DNA from: Streptomyces sp. P3
GTDB taxonomy: Bacteria; Actinomycetota; Actinomycetes; Streptomycetales; Streptomycetaceae
Direction: 5' to 3'
DNA: 64,000 nt
NCBI RefSeq assembly: GCF_003032475.1
Contig: NZ_CP028369.1
Location: 9,114,001 to 9,178,000 of the forward strand
Positions 16,722-25,811 of the stretch are shown in pieces. Under the pieces are notes generated by a model. It saw only the letters and a program-made list of their open reading frames with translations. It did not search any database and was not told the DNA's origin. The position numbers and the translations under genes were made by a program. Position 1 is the first letter of the stretch. Each line of letters opens with the position of its first letter.

Positions 16722-18389
16722 TCAGCACCGGCCGGCCGGCGTCCCGGTGGCGAGCGGCCTGAGCCGGCGCAGCACTTCTTCCTCCCCGAGCGACTGGGCC
16801 ACCTGGAACAGGTCCGGGCTGCGGCGGCTGCCCGTGAGGCACACCCGCAGAACGTTGGCCACGTCCCGGATCGAGCCCCGGTAGGCGCCGGGATCGGCCC
16901 GGTGGGCGCGCACGTCCGGGGCGAAGCCGTGCCGCTCGGCCACCGCGCGCAGCACGGCGAACCAGTCCTGCGCGGGACCCGCGTGCCGGTAGGACGCCGT
17001 CAGGTCCGCGGCGAGGGCGGACACCGCCGGGCCGGGCAGGCCCCCGAACCGGCCGTCGTCGGGCTGGTCCACCATCTCGTGCAGCTCGGGGAAGCAGAAG
17101 CCGTAGGCGGCCGTGAACTCCTGCCAGCACGCGAGGTCCTTGCGGGGCGTGCCGTTGCCGCGCCGCGCCATCTCGAACGCGGCCAGCGCGAGATCCGGGT
17201 GCTTGCGCAGGACGGCGAGCAACTCGGGCGCGTACCCGGCCGCCCAGTCGCCGAGCTGCGCGAGGGCCTCCTCGGGCTCCAGCGAGGCGATGTACTCGCG
17301 GCTCAGGGAGCGCAGCTTGAGCAGGTCCACCATCGGGCCGGCGGCCCCCATCTCGGCCAGCCGCAGGGGCTCGGCGAGCGCCGGGCCGGTCGGCAGCCCG
17401 GCGACACGGCTGTTGGCCAGCCCGCGCAGATAGTGGCCGACCGCCGCCGCCGGATAGCCGGCCGCCTCGTAGAACCCGGCCGCCGACTCGGGGTCCTTGC
17501 GCTTGCTCAGCTTGCGCCGACTGGAGCCGTCCAGCTTCATCAACGGCGCGACGTGGGCGTACTCCGGCGTGCGGAAACCGAGCGCGCGGTGCAGCTGGTG
17601 GTGCAGCGGCAGCGACGAGATCCACTCCTCGCCGCGCACCACGAGGTTCACCCGCATCAGATGGTCGTCCACCACGTGGGCCAGGTGGTAGGTGGGCAAC
17701 CGGCGGCCCTCGGCGTCCGCGGACTTCAGCACCACCACGTCGTTGCCGTTGTCCAGCATCGTCAGCGCCCCGCGCACCAGGTCGCGGAAGCGCACCCGGC
17801 CCGGCAGGCCGGCGGGGCAGCGCAGCCGGACGGTGTACGGCTCGCCGGCCGCGATCCGCTGCCCGGCCTCCCGCACGGACAGCGAACGGCAGCGGGCCCA
17901 CTTGCCGTAGTAGCCGAGCGGGGAGCGTGACCGCCGCTGTTCCCCGGCGTTCTCCTCCAGGCGTTCGGGGGAGCAGAAGCACGGGTAGGCCCGCTGCTCG
18001 CGAATCAGCTCCCGCACGTACGACAGGTAGATGTCCGCGCGGTCGGACTGCCGGTAGGGGCCCCAGCGGCCCTCCTGTTCACCTTCGTCCGGTTCCAGAC
18101 CGAAGTAGCGGAAGGTCCGGGCGAACTCCTGCGCGGCGCCCGCCACTTCACGGTCCTTGTCGGTGTCCTCGATCCGCACCAGGTACACGCCGCCGGAACG
18201 CCGGGCGAGATCCCGGGCCAGTGTCGCCACGTACAGGCCGCCCAGGTGCATCGAGCCGGTGGGGCTGGGCGCGAACCGGGTCACTCGGGCGCCGGGCGGC
18301 AGCTCCCGCGGCGTGTAGCGCTCTTCCCAGTGAGCGGGCGCGAACAGGTCGGCGGGGAACCAGGAGTCGATGATGGCACGGTCCTGCAT
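16722..18389 (-). CDS. gltX: Glutamyl-tRNA synthetase
   Basis: A 555-aa class I synthetase that charges tRNA-Glu. The HIGH-type motif is in FAPSPTGSMHLGG and the KMSKS-type motif is RKLSKRKD; PCFCSPERLEE and VRGEEWISS fit GluRS. A purine-rich site (AAGGGATG) precedes its ATG on the minus strand. Because glutamyl-tRNA is the substrate of HemA and the window also encodes HemA, HemL and HemB, this is likely a cluster-dedicated second GluRS that secures precursor supply. A target-resistance role is an alternative. It is transcribed divergently from the MFS gene. Confidence 0.92.
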   Translation of the reverse strand: MQDRAIIDSWFPADLFAPAHWEERYTPRELPPGARVTRFAPSPTGSMHLGGLYVATLARDLARRSGGVYLVRIEDTDKDREVAGAAQEFARTFRYFGLEPDEGEQEGRWGPYRQSDRADIYLSYVRELIREQRAYPCFCSPERLEENAGEQRRSRSPLGYYGKWARCRSLSVREAGQRIAAGEPYTVRLRCPAGLPGRVRFRDLVRGALTMLDNGNDVVVLKSADAEGRRLPTYHLAHVVDDHLMRVNLVVRGEEWISSLPLHHQLHRALGFRTPEYAHVAPLMKLDGSSRRKLSKRKDPESAAGFYEAAGYPAAAVGHYLRGLANSRVAGLPTGPALAEPLRLAEMGAAGPMVDLLKLRSLSREYIASLEPEEALAQLGDWAAGYAPELLAVLRKHPDLALAAFEMARRGNGTPRKDLACWQEFTAAYGFCFPELHEMVDQPDDGRFGGLPGPAVSALAADLTASYRHAGPAQDWFAVLRAVAERHGFAPDVRAHRADPGAYRGSIRDVANVLRVCLTGSRRSPDLFQVAQSLGEEEVLRRLRPLATGTPAGRC

Positions 18390-18601
18390 GGCTCATCCCT
18401 TCCGTCACGTCGATTCGGTACGGCGGCCGGCTGGGCCACTGCCCCGTCGGGACGTCGACGTTAGGCCGCCGTGGCCGGGCCGGAGCCGTCCGGCGGCGCG
18501 GGGGGTGTGGGAACCCGAACCCCCGGTCCGTCCGAACGCCCCTTCCCGCCGGTCCCGGGTGAGGCTTGACCCATGCGGACGCCGACGAGGGAGGAGACAC
18601 T
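18390..18601. promoter_or_regulatory. Divergent promoter region gltX / MFS exporter
   Basis: A 212-nt gap between two divergent genes must hold promoters for both strands. The gltX side has a good ribosome site; the MFS side has GGGAGGAGA before GTG 18602. I cannot name clear -35/-10 boxes or an operator. Confidence 0.45.
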
Positions 18602-19807
18602 GTGCTGCGCGTGCTGCTGCTCGGGCTGGGAGCGCTGGCGGTGGGGACCGACGCCTATGTGACGGCGGGACTGCTGCCCGCGGTCGGCAGGGACCTGCAC
18701 GAGCCGGCCTCCGTGACGGGCCAGCTGGTGACGGTCTTCATGCTCTGCTACGCGCTGCTCGCCCCGCTCGTGGGCGCGGCCCTCGCGCGATGGGGCATCC
18801 GGCAGGTTCTCGTCGCGGCGCTCTGCCTGTTCTGCCTGGCCAACGCCGCCTCCGCCCTGGCGCCCTCGCTGGCCGCGCTGATGGTGGCGCGCGGCCTGGC
18901 CGGGGTGGCCGCGGGCGTGTTCATGCCGGTGGCGGCGACCGCGGCCGCCGCGCTCGCCGGTCCCGAGCGGCGGGGCCGGGCGCTCGCGGTGGTGCTCGGC
19001 GGGCTGAGCTCGGGCACCGTGCTCGGGGTGCCGGGCGGGCTGTTCCTGGCCCAGCACGCGGGCTGGCGGGCCGCGCTGTGGCTGGTCACCGCGATCGGCG
19101 TGGTGTCGCTTGCGGGTGCGGCGCTGCTGCTGCCGGCGGTGTCCGGCGCCGCGATGCCCGGACTGCGCGAGCGCGGCGCCCAGCTGACGGACCGGCGGGT
19201 CGGGGTGGCGGTGCTGACGACGTTCCTGCAGACCGTGGCCAGCCTGGGCCTGTACACCTACCTGGTGCCGGTGCTCGACGCGTCCGGTGTCACCGCGCAC
19301 CAGACGGCGCTGTGGCTGTGGGGTGCCGGAGGGGTCGCGGGAAGCTTCCTGGCCGGGCCGCTGCTGGACCGCACCGGCCGGTCCGGCGCCCAGGTGGCGG
19401 TGCTGCTCGCCGCACTGGCCCTGTGCCTGGCCCCGCTCGGGCTGCTGAGCGGCGCGGCCGTACTGCCGCTGCTGGTGCTGTGGGGCGCGGCCGGCTGGGC
19501 GTTCGTGGTGCCGCAGCAGCACCGCCTGCTGGGTCTGCGGCCCTCGGGTGGCGCGGCCGTTCTCGCGCTGAACAGCTCCGCCACCTATCTCGGCGGCTCG
19601 GCCGGCGCGGCGCTCGGCGGGGCCGTGCTGTCGGCCGGGATCGCGCCGGGCCGGCTGCCGCCGCTCGCCGCGGCCGTGGCCGCCGCGGCCTGCGGGCTGC
19701 ACCTCCTCGGCCGCCGGTTCCTGCCCAGCGTGCCCCACCCAGCCCCGGACGGACGTCCGCGTCCGGGGTCCCAGCGAAACGGAGACTCCCATGAAGTTCG
19801 GCGCTAA
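18602..19807 (+). CDS. MFS drug-efflux transporter (DHA1 type)
   Basis: A roughly 401-aa integral membrane exporter with about 12 hydrophobic segments. Motif-A-like VGAALARWGIRQV follows TM2, and GRDLHEPASVTGQLVTVFML and YALLAPLVGA are typical of CmlR/AraJ-like proton-driven efflux pumps. I chose GTG 18602 because GGGAGGAGA lies just upstream; the frame extends to a TTG at 18566 without such a site. Its 3' end overlaps the next gene by 17 nt, so the two are cotranscribed. Probably exports the cluster product or an intermediate. Confidence 0.88.
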   Translation: MLRVLLLGLGALAVGTDAYVTAGLLPAVGRDLHEPASVTGQLVTVFMLCYALLAPLVGAALARWGIRQVLVAALCLFCLANAASALAPSLAALMVARGLAGVAAGVFMPVAATAAAALAGPERRGRALAVVLGGLSSGTVLGVPGGLFLAQHAGWRAALWLVTAIGVVSLAGAALLLPAVSGAAMPGLRERGAQLTDRRVGVAVLTTFLQTVASLGLYTYLVPVLDASGVTAHQTALWLWGAGGVAGSFLAGPLLDRTGRSGAQVAVLLAALALCLAPLGLLSGAAVLPLLVLWGAAGWAFVVPQQHRLLGLRPSGGAAVLALNSSATYLGGSAGAALGGAVLSAGIAPGRLPPLAAAVAAAACGLHLLGRRFLPSVPHPAPDGRPRPGSQRNGDSHEVRR

Positions 19808-20708
19808 CCTGCCCAACTACGGTCCGGCCACCACTGCGGGGACCATGCTGGACTGGGCCCGGCGGCTGGAGGAGATGGGCTACCACCAGCTGATGGTGTC
19901 CGATCACGTGGCGCCCACGCCCGAGGTGGAGCACCTGTTCCCCGCCCCGTTCTACGACCCGTTCACCGTGCTCGCCTGGCTCGCGGGCGTCACGAGCCGC
20001 GTGCGCATCGGGACGACGGTGACCATCCTGCCGTACCGCCACCCTTTGCTGGTGGCCCGTCAGGTGGCGAACATCGACCAGCTCAGCGGGGGCCGGTTCG
20101 TGTTCGGGGCCGCCGCGGGCTGGGCGGCGGGCGAGTTCGCCGCCCTCGGGGTGCCGTACGCCCGCCGGGGGGCTCGCAGCGACGAGTACCTGCGGGTGAT
20201 GAAGGCGTTCTGGACGCGGGACGTCGTCGCGTACGACGGGGAGTTCGTCAGGTTCGGTCCCGTGCACACCGGGCCCCGCCCGGTGCAGCCCTCGGGGCCG
20301 CCGGTGTGGATCGGCGGGCACAGCGCGGGCGCCCTGCGCAGGGCCGCCCGTTACGGCGACGCCTGGCACCCGACCTCCGTGACCGCCGACTGGCTGGTGC
20401 ACGTCGGCCTGCCCGCGCTGCGCGACACCGCCAAGCGACTGAACCTGGCGGTGCCCGCGCTCGCGCCGCGGATCAAGCTGCGGCTGACCGGCCGGCCGCT
20501 GCCCGCCGGGCGGGTGCTCGGGGAGGGCAGCCTGGAGCAGATCCACGACGACCTCGTCCTGCTCGACCGGCTGGGCGCCGACACGGTCGTCCTCGACCCC
20601 ACCTTCCCCGGCCAGCGGCGGGACGCCGACCGCGACGCCGCCGACCTCGCCGCGTTCGAGCGGCTGGCGAAGGAGGTGATCGACCTGGAACACGGACGCC
20701 TGCGCTGA
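19791..20708 (+). CDS. LLM-class F420/flavin-dependent oxidoreductase
   Basis: A 305-aa luciferase-like TIM-barrel protein. MKFGANLPNYGP at the N-terminus, DWARRLEEMGYHQLMVSDHV, IGTTVTILPYRHPLLVARQVANIDQLSGGRF and GPPVWIGGHSAGALRRAARYGDAWHP are hallmarks of the F420-dependent LLM group. It likely reduces or oxidises a cluster intermediate using F420 or FMN. The ATG has ACGGAG upstream and lies inside the 3' end of the exporter gene. A LysR gene begins 13 nt downstream. Confidence 0.9.
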   Translation: MKFGANLPNYGPATTAGTMLDWARRLEEMGYHQLMVSDHVAPTPEVEHLFPAPFYDPFTVLAWLAGVTSRVRIGTTVTILPYRHPLLVARQVANIDQLSGGRFVFGAAAGWAAGEFAALGVPYARRGARSDEYLRVMKAFWTRDVVAYDGEFVRFGPVHTGPRPVQPSGPPVWIGGHSAGALRRAARYGDAWHPTSVTADWLVHVGLPALRDTAKRLNLAVPALAPRIKLRLTGRPLPAGRVLGEGSLEQIHDDLVLLDRLGADTVVLDPTFPGQRRDADRDAADLAAFERLAKEVIDLEHGRLR

Positions 20709-20721
20709 CGTTGCGCCAGGC

Positions 20722-21690
20722 ATGGGCATGGACAAGGGTGCTGCGACGGCCAAGCCGTACGGCAGCGAACTCGATCTGCGCAAGCTGCGGGTTCTGGTGG
20801 AGCTGGACCGGCGGGGCACGGTCAGCGCGGTGGCGGCCGCGCTGCATCTGACTCCGTCGGCCGTCTCCCAGCAACTCGCCGGTCTGGCGAAGGAGTTGGG
20901 GGTACCGCTGACCGAGCCCGTGGGGCGCCGGCTGCGGCTCACGGGCGCGGCGAAGGTGGTGCTGCGGCACGCCGAGGAGATCTTCGAGAGCATCGACCGG
21001 CTGCACCGCGCTCTGGCCGAGCACAGCGGGGGTGAACGCGGCGAGGTGTCGGTGTCGGGGTTCGGCACCACGCTCTCGCCGCTCATCCTGCCGGCCGCCG
21101 GCATCCTCAAGCGGCGCCTGCCCGAGCTGCGCACGACGCTGGCGGAGGTCGATCCGCCCGTCAGCTTCGAGCTGCTGGAGCTCGGCCGCACGGACGTGGT
21201 CATCGCCGTCGAGTCGCCGGCGGCGCCCGCCCTCGACTCCCGCTTCGACAAGCGGCCCCTGATGACGGAGGTGTTCGACGTGGCGCTGCCCGAGGAGCAT
21301 CCGCTGGCACAGGCGCCCTCGCTGACCCTGGGGGAGCTGGCCGACGAGGCGTGGATCTTCGCCACGGTCGGCATGTGCCAGGAGATCCCTCTCGCGGCCT
21401 GCGCGGCCGCCGGCTTCACCCCGCAGGCCACCCATGTCATCGGCGACTGGGACGCCACCTTCGCCGCCGTCCGGCAGGGTCTGGGCATCTGTCTGGTGCC
21501 CCGGCTGGCCCGCCGGTCCTCGCAGCCCGGCGTCACGGTGCGGCGGTTCGACGACGCGCCCTGGCGGCGGGTGTTCGCCGCGGTGCGGCCCGGCAGTGGG
21601 GGCGTGCCCCAGATCGAGGCGGTCCTGGAGGCCCTGAGCGAGGCGGCGCAGGCGGCGGAGTCGGAGCTGAAAGGGGCGCCCGGGCCGTGA
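20722..21690 (+). CDS. LysR-family transcriptional regulator
   Basis: A 322-aa LysR-type regulator. The winged HTH (about residues 17-75) reads LDLRKLRVLVELDRRGTVSAVAAALHLTPSAVSQQLAGL. The C-terminal periplasmic-binding-like effector domain includes GLGICLVPRLARR. It follows the LLM gene by 13 nt and precedes the EamA exporter by 194 nt. It may respond to an intermediate and control the exporter. A possible LysR box (T-N11-A dyad) lies directly downstream of it at 21692-21704. Confidence 0.92.
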   Translation: MGMDKGAATAKPYGSELDLRKLRVLVELDRRGTVSAVAAALHLTPSAVSQQLAGLAKELGVPLTEPVGRRLRLTGAAKVVLRHAEEIFESIDRLHRALAEHSGGERGEVSVSGFGTTLSPLILPAAGILKRRLPELRTTLAEVDPPVSFELLELGRTDVVIAVESPAAPALDSRFDKRPLMTEVFDVALPEEHPLAQAPSLTLGELADEAWIFATVGMCQEIPLAACAAAGFTPQATHVIGDWDATFAAVRQGLGICLVPRLARRSSQPGVTVRRFDDAPWRRVFAAVRPGSGGVPQIEAVLEALSEAAQAAESELKGAPGP

Positions 21691-21691
21691 T

Positions 21692-21704
21692 TTCATAGGG
21701 TGAA
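21692..21704. promoter_or_regulatory. Candidate LysR box upstream of EamA gene
   Basis: The dyad TTCATAGGGTGAA has 4-bp arms TTCA/TGAA and fits the T-N11-A LysR consensus. It lies in a locally AT-richer 194-nt gap, 2 nt after the lysR stop and about 180 nt before the EamA start. Promoter boxes are not clear. Confidence 0.35.
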
Positions 21705-21884
21705 GGCCGCATTTGACCGAAGGATCGAATGTTTCAGTCTGCCTTCATGTTCATCGGAAAGATTACTTGCTGGACCCCGGGCGGCGGCACGGGCGACGCT
21801 CTTGGTGCGGGTCGGCGGACGAGTTCCGCCCCCGCCTCCTCCCCCTTGTCGCCCCCTGTCGTCCGCTGAATGTGAGGGTCCGCC

Positions 21885-22850
21885 ATGAAATCCGGCGCGC
21901 TGCTGCGACTGTCCGGCCTGAGCCTGCTGTGGGGTTCGGTCTTCCTCTGGATCAAGATCTCCGGGTACGGGTTCTCGCCCGTGGAGATGGTCTTCGTGCG
22001 GCTCGTCCTCGGGGCCGCCGTCCTGATGGCCATCGGCCTGTCCCGGGGGCAGCGCCCGCCCCGCGACCGCACACTCCTGGGACACATGGCCGTGGCCGCG
22101 CTGCTCGGCAACGCCATCCCCTGGCTGCTGTTCGCCCAGGGCGAGGTGACCGGCTCCAGCAACGTCGCCGGCATCATCAGCGGCACCGGCCCGGTCTGGA
22201 CGCTCGGCGCGGCCGTGCTGCTCGGCTCCGAGAAGCGGCTGGGCGCCGCCCGCATCCTGGGCATGGCCGTCGGTCTGCTCGGCGTGGTCCTGGTCGCCGC
22301 TCCCTGGAGCCCCGGCACCCACGCCTCCACCAGCAGCGTCATCTGCTTCGTCCTCGGCGCCGTCAGCTTCGGCAGCAGCTTCGCCTACGTCGGCCGCTTC
22401 CTCGCCGGCCGCGGCATCCCCGTCTTCATGCTGGCGGGCGGGCAGTTGACCATCGCCGCCGTGCTCACCCTGTTCGCCGTGCCCTTCATCGGCCTGGAGC
22501 CCGTCGAGTGGCGCACCGACTCCGTGATCGCGCTGATCATCCTCGGCGTGGTGTGCACCGGCTTCGCCGTCCTGCTCAACACGGTCATCATCACCAAGGA
22601 CGGCCCCGCGGCCGCGGCCACCGTCATTTACCTGATGACTGTCGTGTCCGTCGTCCTGGGCGCCGTCTTCCTCGGCGAGTCCCTCGGCTGGAGCGTCCTG
22701 CTCGGCACCGCCGCCGTGCTCGTCGCGATCGCGCTGCTGCGCCGCAAGCCCGTGGACAAGCCCGCGCCGCAGGCCGCGGCCACCCCCGCCGGCGCCACCC
22801 CCGCCGCCGCCCCCGCACCGGCGAAGGGTCTGACCGCCGGCGCCCAGTGA
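21885..22850 (+). CDS. EamA/DMT-family transporter
   Basis: A 321-aa membrane protein with about 10 transmembrane helices in two EamA repeats, beginning GALLRLSGLSLLWGSVFLWIK. The second repeat ends GWSVLLGTAAVLVAIALL and is followed by an Ala/Pro-rich tail of about 40 residues. Family members export amino acids, metabolites or drugs. It is monocistronic: a promoter-size gap lies upstream and a very strong hairpin lies 34 nt downstream. Likely a second exporter of the cluster. Confidence 0.9.
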   Translation: MKSGALLRLSGLSLLWGSVFLWIKISGYGFSPVEMVFVRLVLGAAVLMAIGLSRGQRPPRDRTLLGHMAVAALLGNAIPWLLFAQGEVTGSSNVAGIISGTGPVWTLGAAVLLGSEKRLGAARILGMAVGLLGVVLVAAPWSPGTHASTSSVICFVLGAVSFGSSFAYVGRFLAGRGIPVFMLAGGQLTIAAVLTLFAVPFIGLEPVEWRTDSVIALIILGVVCTGFAVLLNTVIITKDGPAAAATVIYLMTVVSVVLGAVFLGESLGWSVLLGTAAVLVAIALLRRKPVDKPAPQAAATPAGATPAAAPAPAKGLTAGAQ

Positions 22851-22883
22851 GGCCCGCGGACCTCACCGCACGCACCACCCCTG

Positions 22884-22931
22884 GACGGGACCCGGCGGGC
22901 CGGTGACACCACCGGCCCGCCGGGTCCCGTC
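22884..22931. terminator. Perfect 22-bp stem hairpin terminator
   Basis: Arms 22884-22905 and 22910-22931 are perfectly complementary, with the 4-nt loop ACAC. It is 34 nt after the EamA stop. The remaining 172 nt up to the next gene are C-rich, with no other feature seen. Confidence 0.85.
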
Positions 22932-23103
22932 GGCCGTGACCGCGCCGGAAGCCCGCCCGCCCCGGCCCCTCCGCCTCACCTCCGCTTCGCCCCCTGCTTC
23001 GCCCCTCCGCTTCACCCTTCCTCGTCCACCGCCGACCGGAACGGGACCGCCACCACCCGGACCGCCACCGGCGACCGCGCCGCGCCCACGCTGAGGTGAC
23101 CCC

Positions 23104-23643
23104 ATGCCGTACGTCGTCGAACGCACCTTCCACCCCGCCGAATCCCGCCTGCAGCAGGCCTGGCCCGACCACGTCGCGCACCTGCGCGCACTGTCCGGCC
23201 GCGGCATCCTCGTCGGCGGCGGCCTCGCCGGCACGGGAAACGGGGACATCCTGGTCATCGCCGTGTCCGACGAGGTCTCCCTGCACCGGATCCTGCGCGC
23301 CGACCCCCTCGTCCGGCAGGGACTGATCGCCCGGACCACGATCCGCTCCTGGAACGTCGAGTACGGCCACAGCGCGCTCACCGGACGCGAGCCCGAGGAC
23401 CCCGCCGCCGCCCCCGACGTGGTCCTCACCCCGCACGAGTCGCGCATCGCCCGCATGGTGCTCTCCGGCATGACCAACCAGCGGATCGCCGAACGGCTGA
23501 ACGTGTCCTGCCGGGCCGTGGAACAGCACCTCACCCGCATGTACCGCAAACTGTCGATCAGCCGCCGCGCCCAGCTCGCCGCCGCCCTGGGCGCCACCGT
23601 CCCCCACTTCGGAATTCCGCAGCAGGAACGCCTCACTGCGTGA
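23104..23643 (+). CDS. YCII-domain LuxR-type regulator 2
   Basis: A 179-aa paralogue of the regulator at 15842-16354. The YCII-like N-terminus runs MPYVVERTFHPAE, GILVGGGLAG, ADPLVRQGL and TIRSWNVEY. The C-terminal LuxR HTH is LTPHESRIARMVLSGMTNQRIAERLNVSCRAVEQH, then YRKLSISRRAQLAAAL, nearly identical to regulator 1. It sits right before the monooxygenase/hem operon and is the natural candidate to control it. An imperfect 20-bp dyad spans its own stop codon. Confidence 0.88.
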   Translation: MPYVVERTFHPAESRLQQAWPDHVAHLRALSGRGILVGGGLAGTGNGDILVIAVSDEVSLHRILRADPLVRQGLIARTTIRSWNVEYGHSALTGREPEDPAAAPDVVLTPHESRIARMVLSGMTNQRIAERLNVSCRAVEQHLTRMYRKLSISRRAQLAAALGATVPHFGIPQQERLTA

Positions 23644-23653
23644 TTCCGTAGTG
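23634..23653. promoter_or_regulatory. Imperfect dyad and putative promoter before the hem operon
   Basis: CACTGCG-TGATTC-CGTAGTG is a 20-bp dyad with one mismatch, the length of a LuxR-type box. It overlaps the regulator stop. The 141-nt gap after it also holds two direct copies of GCCTCGGAAAA (23753 and 23766) before the ribosome site GGGGAAAG. Function is a guess. Confidence 0.25.
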
Positions 23654-23784
23654 CCGCGCGCCGCCCTCCCCACCTAGCGTTCCAGGCGTCGGGAAAAGCC
23701 CGCGACCGGACGTCCCGGCACGGAAGAAGCCGTCCCGGGAAAGTCCCGAAAAGCCTCGGAAAAACGCCTCGGAAAAGGGGAAAG

Positions 23785-24531
23785 ATGTCCTTGCAATCTG
23801 CGGAACGCCTCGGGGTCGTCGTTCCTTCCGGCAACGCCGCCGCCGAACCGGAGATCGGCAGCCTCGTCCGGCCCGCGATGAACGTGCACACCTCCCGCTT
23901 CCCGGTCCTGCCCGGGCGGACCCTGCGCGAACGGCTGGACACCTACAACGAGGGCCTCGACGAGGTCGTCGCCGGATTCGGCGGTCTGCGACTCGGCGCG
24001 GTCGTCGTGGCGTGCAGCGGCTCGCACTACCTGCTCGGCCCCGACGGCGACCGGGCCCTGTGCGAGAAGCTCGCGGACGCGGGCGGCAGGCCCGTCGCCT
24101 CCTCCACCCTCGCCACCCTGGACACCTGCGCCGACCTCGGCGTCCAGGACATCGTCCTCGTCTCGCCGTACGCGCCCTGGCTGACCGACCTGTCCCGCAC
24201 CTTCTGGGAGCAGGCCGGCCTCACCGTCTCGCGCGTCGTCCCGATCCGGGCCGGCGACCGCTTCTCCCCCTACGACGTCTCCACCGACGACCTCGTCCGC
24301 CAGGTCGCCGAGGCCGGCCTCGGCGACGACGAGGCCCTGCTGCTCACCGGCACCGGGATGTTCACGTTCGACGCCCTGCGACAGATCGGCGAAGGCAACG
24401 ACCGCGTCCTGCTCACCTCCAACATCTGCTCGGCCCGCTGGGCGCTGAAGCAGACGGGCCTGCCGGCCGACCCCGCGGAGGAGACGGGCCTGCTGCGCCG
24501 GCTCGCCGCCCGCACAGGCGGGACGGCATGA
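23785..24531 (+). CDS. Asp/Glu racemase-superfamily protein (maleate isomerase/AMDase-like)
   Basis: A 248-aa protein resembling maleate cis-trans isomerase and arylmalonate decarboxylase. LGVVVPSGNAAAEPEI at the N-terminus is typical. The first catalytic cysteine is present (C77 in VVVACSGSHYLLG). At the second, where these enzymes have Cys (LLSCGGLLT in AMDase), I read LLTGTGMFT, so Gly189. It therefore has one Cys, on the opposite side from arylmalonate decarboxylase. Plausible chemistry is racemisation, isomerisation or decarboxylation of a diacid-like substrate. Its stop overlaps the FAD monooxygenase start, and it is the first gene of the operon that leads to hemB. Confidence 0.78.
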   Translation: MSLQSAERLGVVVPSGNAAAEPEIGSLVRPAMNVHTSRFPVLPGRTLRERLDTYNEGLDEVVAGFGGLRLGAVVVACSGSHYLLGPDGDRALCEKLADAGGRPVASSTLATLDTCADLGVQDIVLVSPYAPWLTDLSRTFWEQAGLTVSRVVPIRAGDRFSPYDVSTDDLVRQVAEAGLGDDEALLLTGTGMFTFDALRQIGEGNDRVLLTSNICSARWALKQTGLPADPAEETGLLRRLAARTGGTA

Positions 24532-25730
24532 GCGTGCGCCGCCGCCCGGTGGTCGTCGTCGGCGCCGGACCGGTCGGGCTCACCACGGCCCTGGTCCTGG
24601 CCCGGGGCGGCGTGCCGGTCACCGTCCTGGAATCCTCCCGGGACCTGTCCACGGCCTCCCGCGCCTCCACCTTCCACCCCTCCACCCTGGACCTGCTCGA
24701 CGAACTGGGCGTCGCGGCCCCCCTGCGCGCCGCGGGCCGGGAGGTGCACGAGATCCAGTGGCGCGACCTCGGGCAGCGGGTCCTGCACCGCATCGGCTAC
24801 GACGCCCTGAACGGCCGCACCGCCCACCCCTACCGGGTGCACGCCGAACAGTCACGGCTCACCCCGCTGCTGCTGTCTGCGCTCGAGGAGCACCCGCACG
24901 CGGAAGTGTGCTTCACCAGCACCGTCTTCGACGTGCGGCCCCGCACGGACGCCGTACGGCTGTGGCTGCACGGGCCCACCGGACTGCGCACGCCGCTGGA
25001 CGCCGACTACGTGGTGGCCGCCGACGGCAGCCGCAGCACCGTCCGCGCCGCCCTCCAACTGCCCTCCCGCGCCACCGAATACCCCTCGTACGCCCTGCGC
25101 GTGGTGACGCACACGGCCCTCGACGGGCTGCTGCCGGACCTCGCGCCCCTGGCCTACGTCCGGGACAGCCGGCAGTCCTTCAGCATCCTGGGCATGCCCG
25201 ACCACTGGCGGCTCATCTTCCGCATGCCGGCGGACGTGCCGCGCCGTCAGGTCGTCGAGCGGGCGGAGGTGAACGCCCTGCTGCGCCGGGCCCTGCCCTC
25301 CTGCGCCGCCGACGTCCAGATCGCCGACGCGCACACCTACCGGCTCGCCTCCTTCGTCCTGCCCGACTACCGGGCGGGCCGGGTGCTGTTCGCCGGGGAC
25401 GCCGCGCACCTCACCTCCACCGCAGGCGGCATGAACATGAACTGCGGACTGCACGACGCCGTCGCCTGGGGACGGGCGCTGACCCGGCTGCACCGCGGCG
25501 CGGCCGGCGAACGCATCCTCGCCTCGGTCGCCGCCGAACGGCGCGAGGCGGTGACGGACAAGGTGATCCCGCGCAGCGAGGCCCGCACGGCCGGCCTGGA
25601 CGACCCGGCCCGTCTGCGCGGCGCCCTGGAGAGCGTCGGCCGCATCGCCGCCGACCCGCAGCGCACCACCGACTACCTGCTCAAGGCCTCGCTCCTGGAC
25701 TGCGCCCCCCGGCCGCAGCTCACCCACTGA
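24528..25730 (+). CDS. FAD-dependent monooxygenase (class A, PHBH fold)
   Basis: A 400-aa flavoprotein hydroxylase using NAD(P)H and O2. GAGPVGLTTALVLARGG is the ADP-binding motif, VVAADGSRSTVR the DG motif and GRVLFAGDAAHLTSTAGGMNMNCGLHDA the GD motif. Family members hydroxylate aromatic or electron-rich rings. It is coupled by ATGA overlap to the upstream racemase-like gene and lies 81 nt before the second one. With hemB next in line, a pyrrole such as porphobilinogen is an attractive but unproven substrate. Confidence 0.9.
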   Translation: MSVRRRPVVVVGAGPVGLTTALVLARGGVPVTVLESSRDLSTASRASTFHPSTLDLLDELGVAAPLRAAGREVHEIQWRDLGQRVLHRIGYDALNGRTAHPYRVHAEQSRLTPLLLSALEEHPHAEVCFTSTVFDVRPRTDAVRLWLHGPTGLRTPLDADYVVAADGSRSTVRAALQLPSRATEYPSYALRVVTHTALDGLLPDLAPLAYVRDSRQSFSILGMPDHWRLIFRMPADVPRRQVVERAEVNALLRRALPSCAADVQIADAHTYRLASFVLPDYRAGRVLFAGDAAHLTSTAGGMNMNCGLHDAVAWGRALTRLHRGAAGERILASVAAERREAVTDKVIPRSEARTAGLDDPARLRGALESVGRIAADPQRTTDYLLKASLLDCAPRPQLTH

Positions 25731-25811
25731 CCCACCGACCTGCCCCTCTTCCTCACCCCGCCCATCCCGTGTCTCCCCCTGCCTGTTTTCAGCCGAGAGG
25801 ACGGAAGCGCC

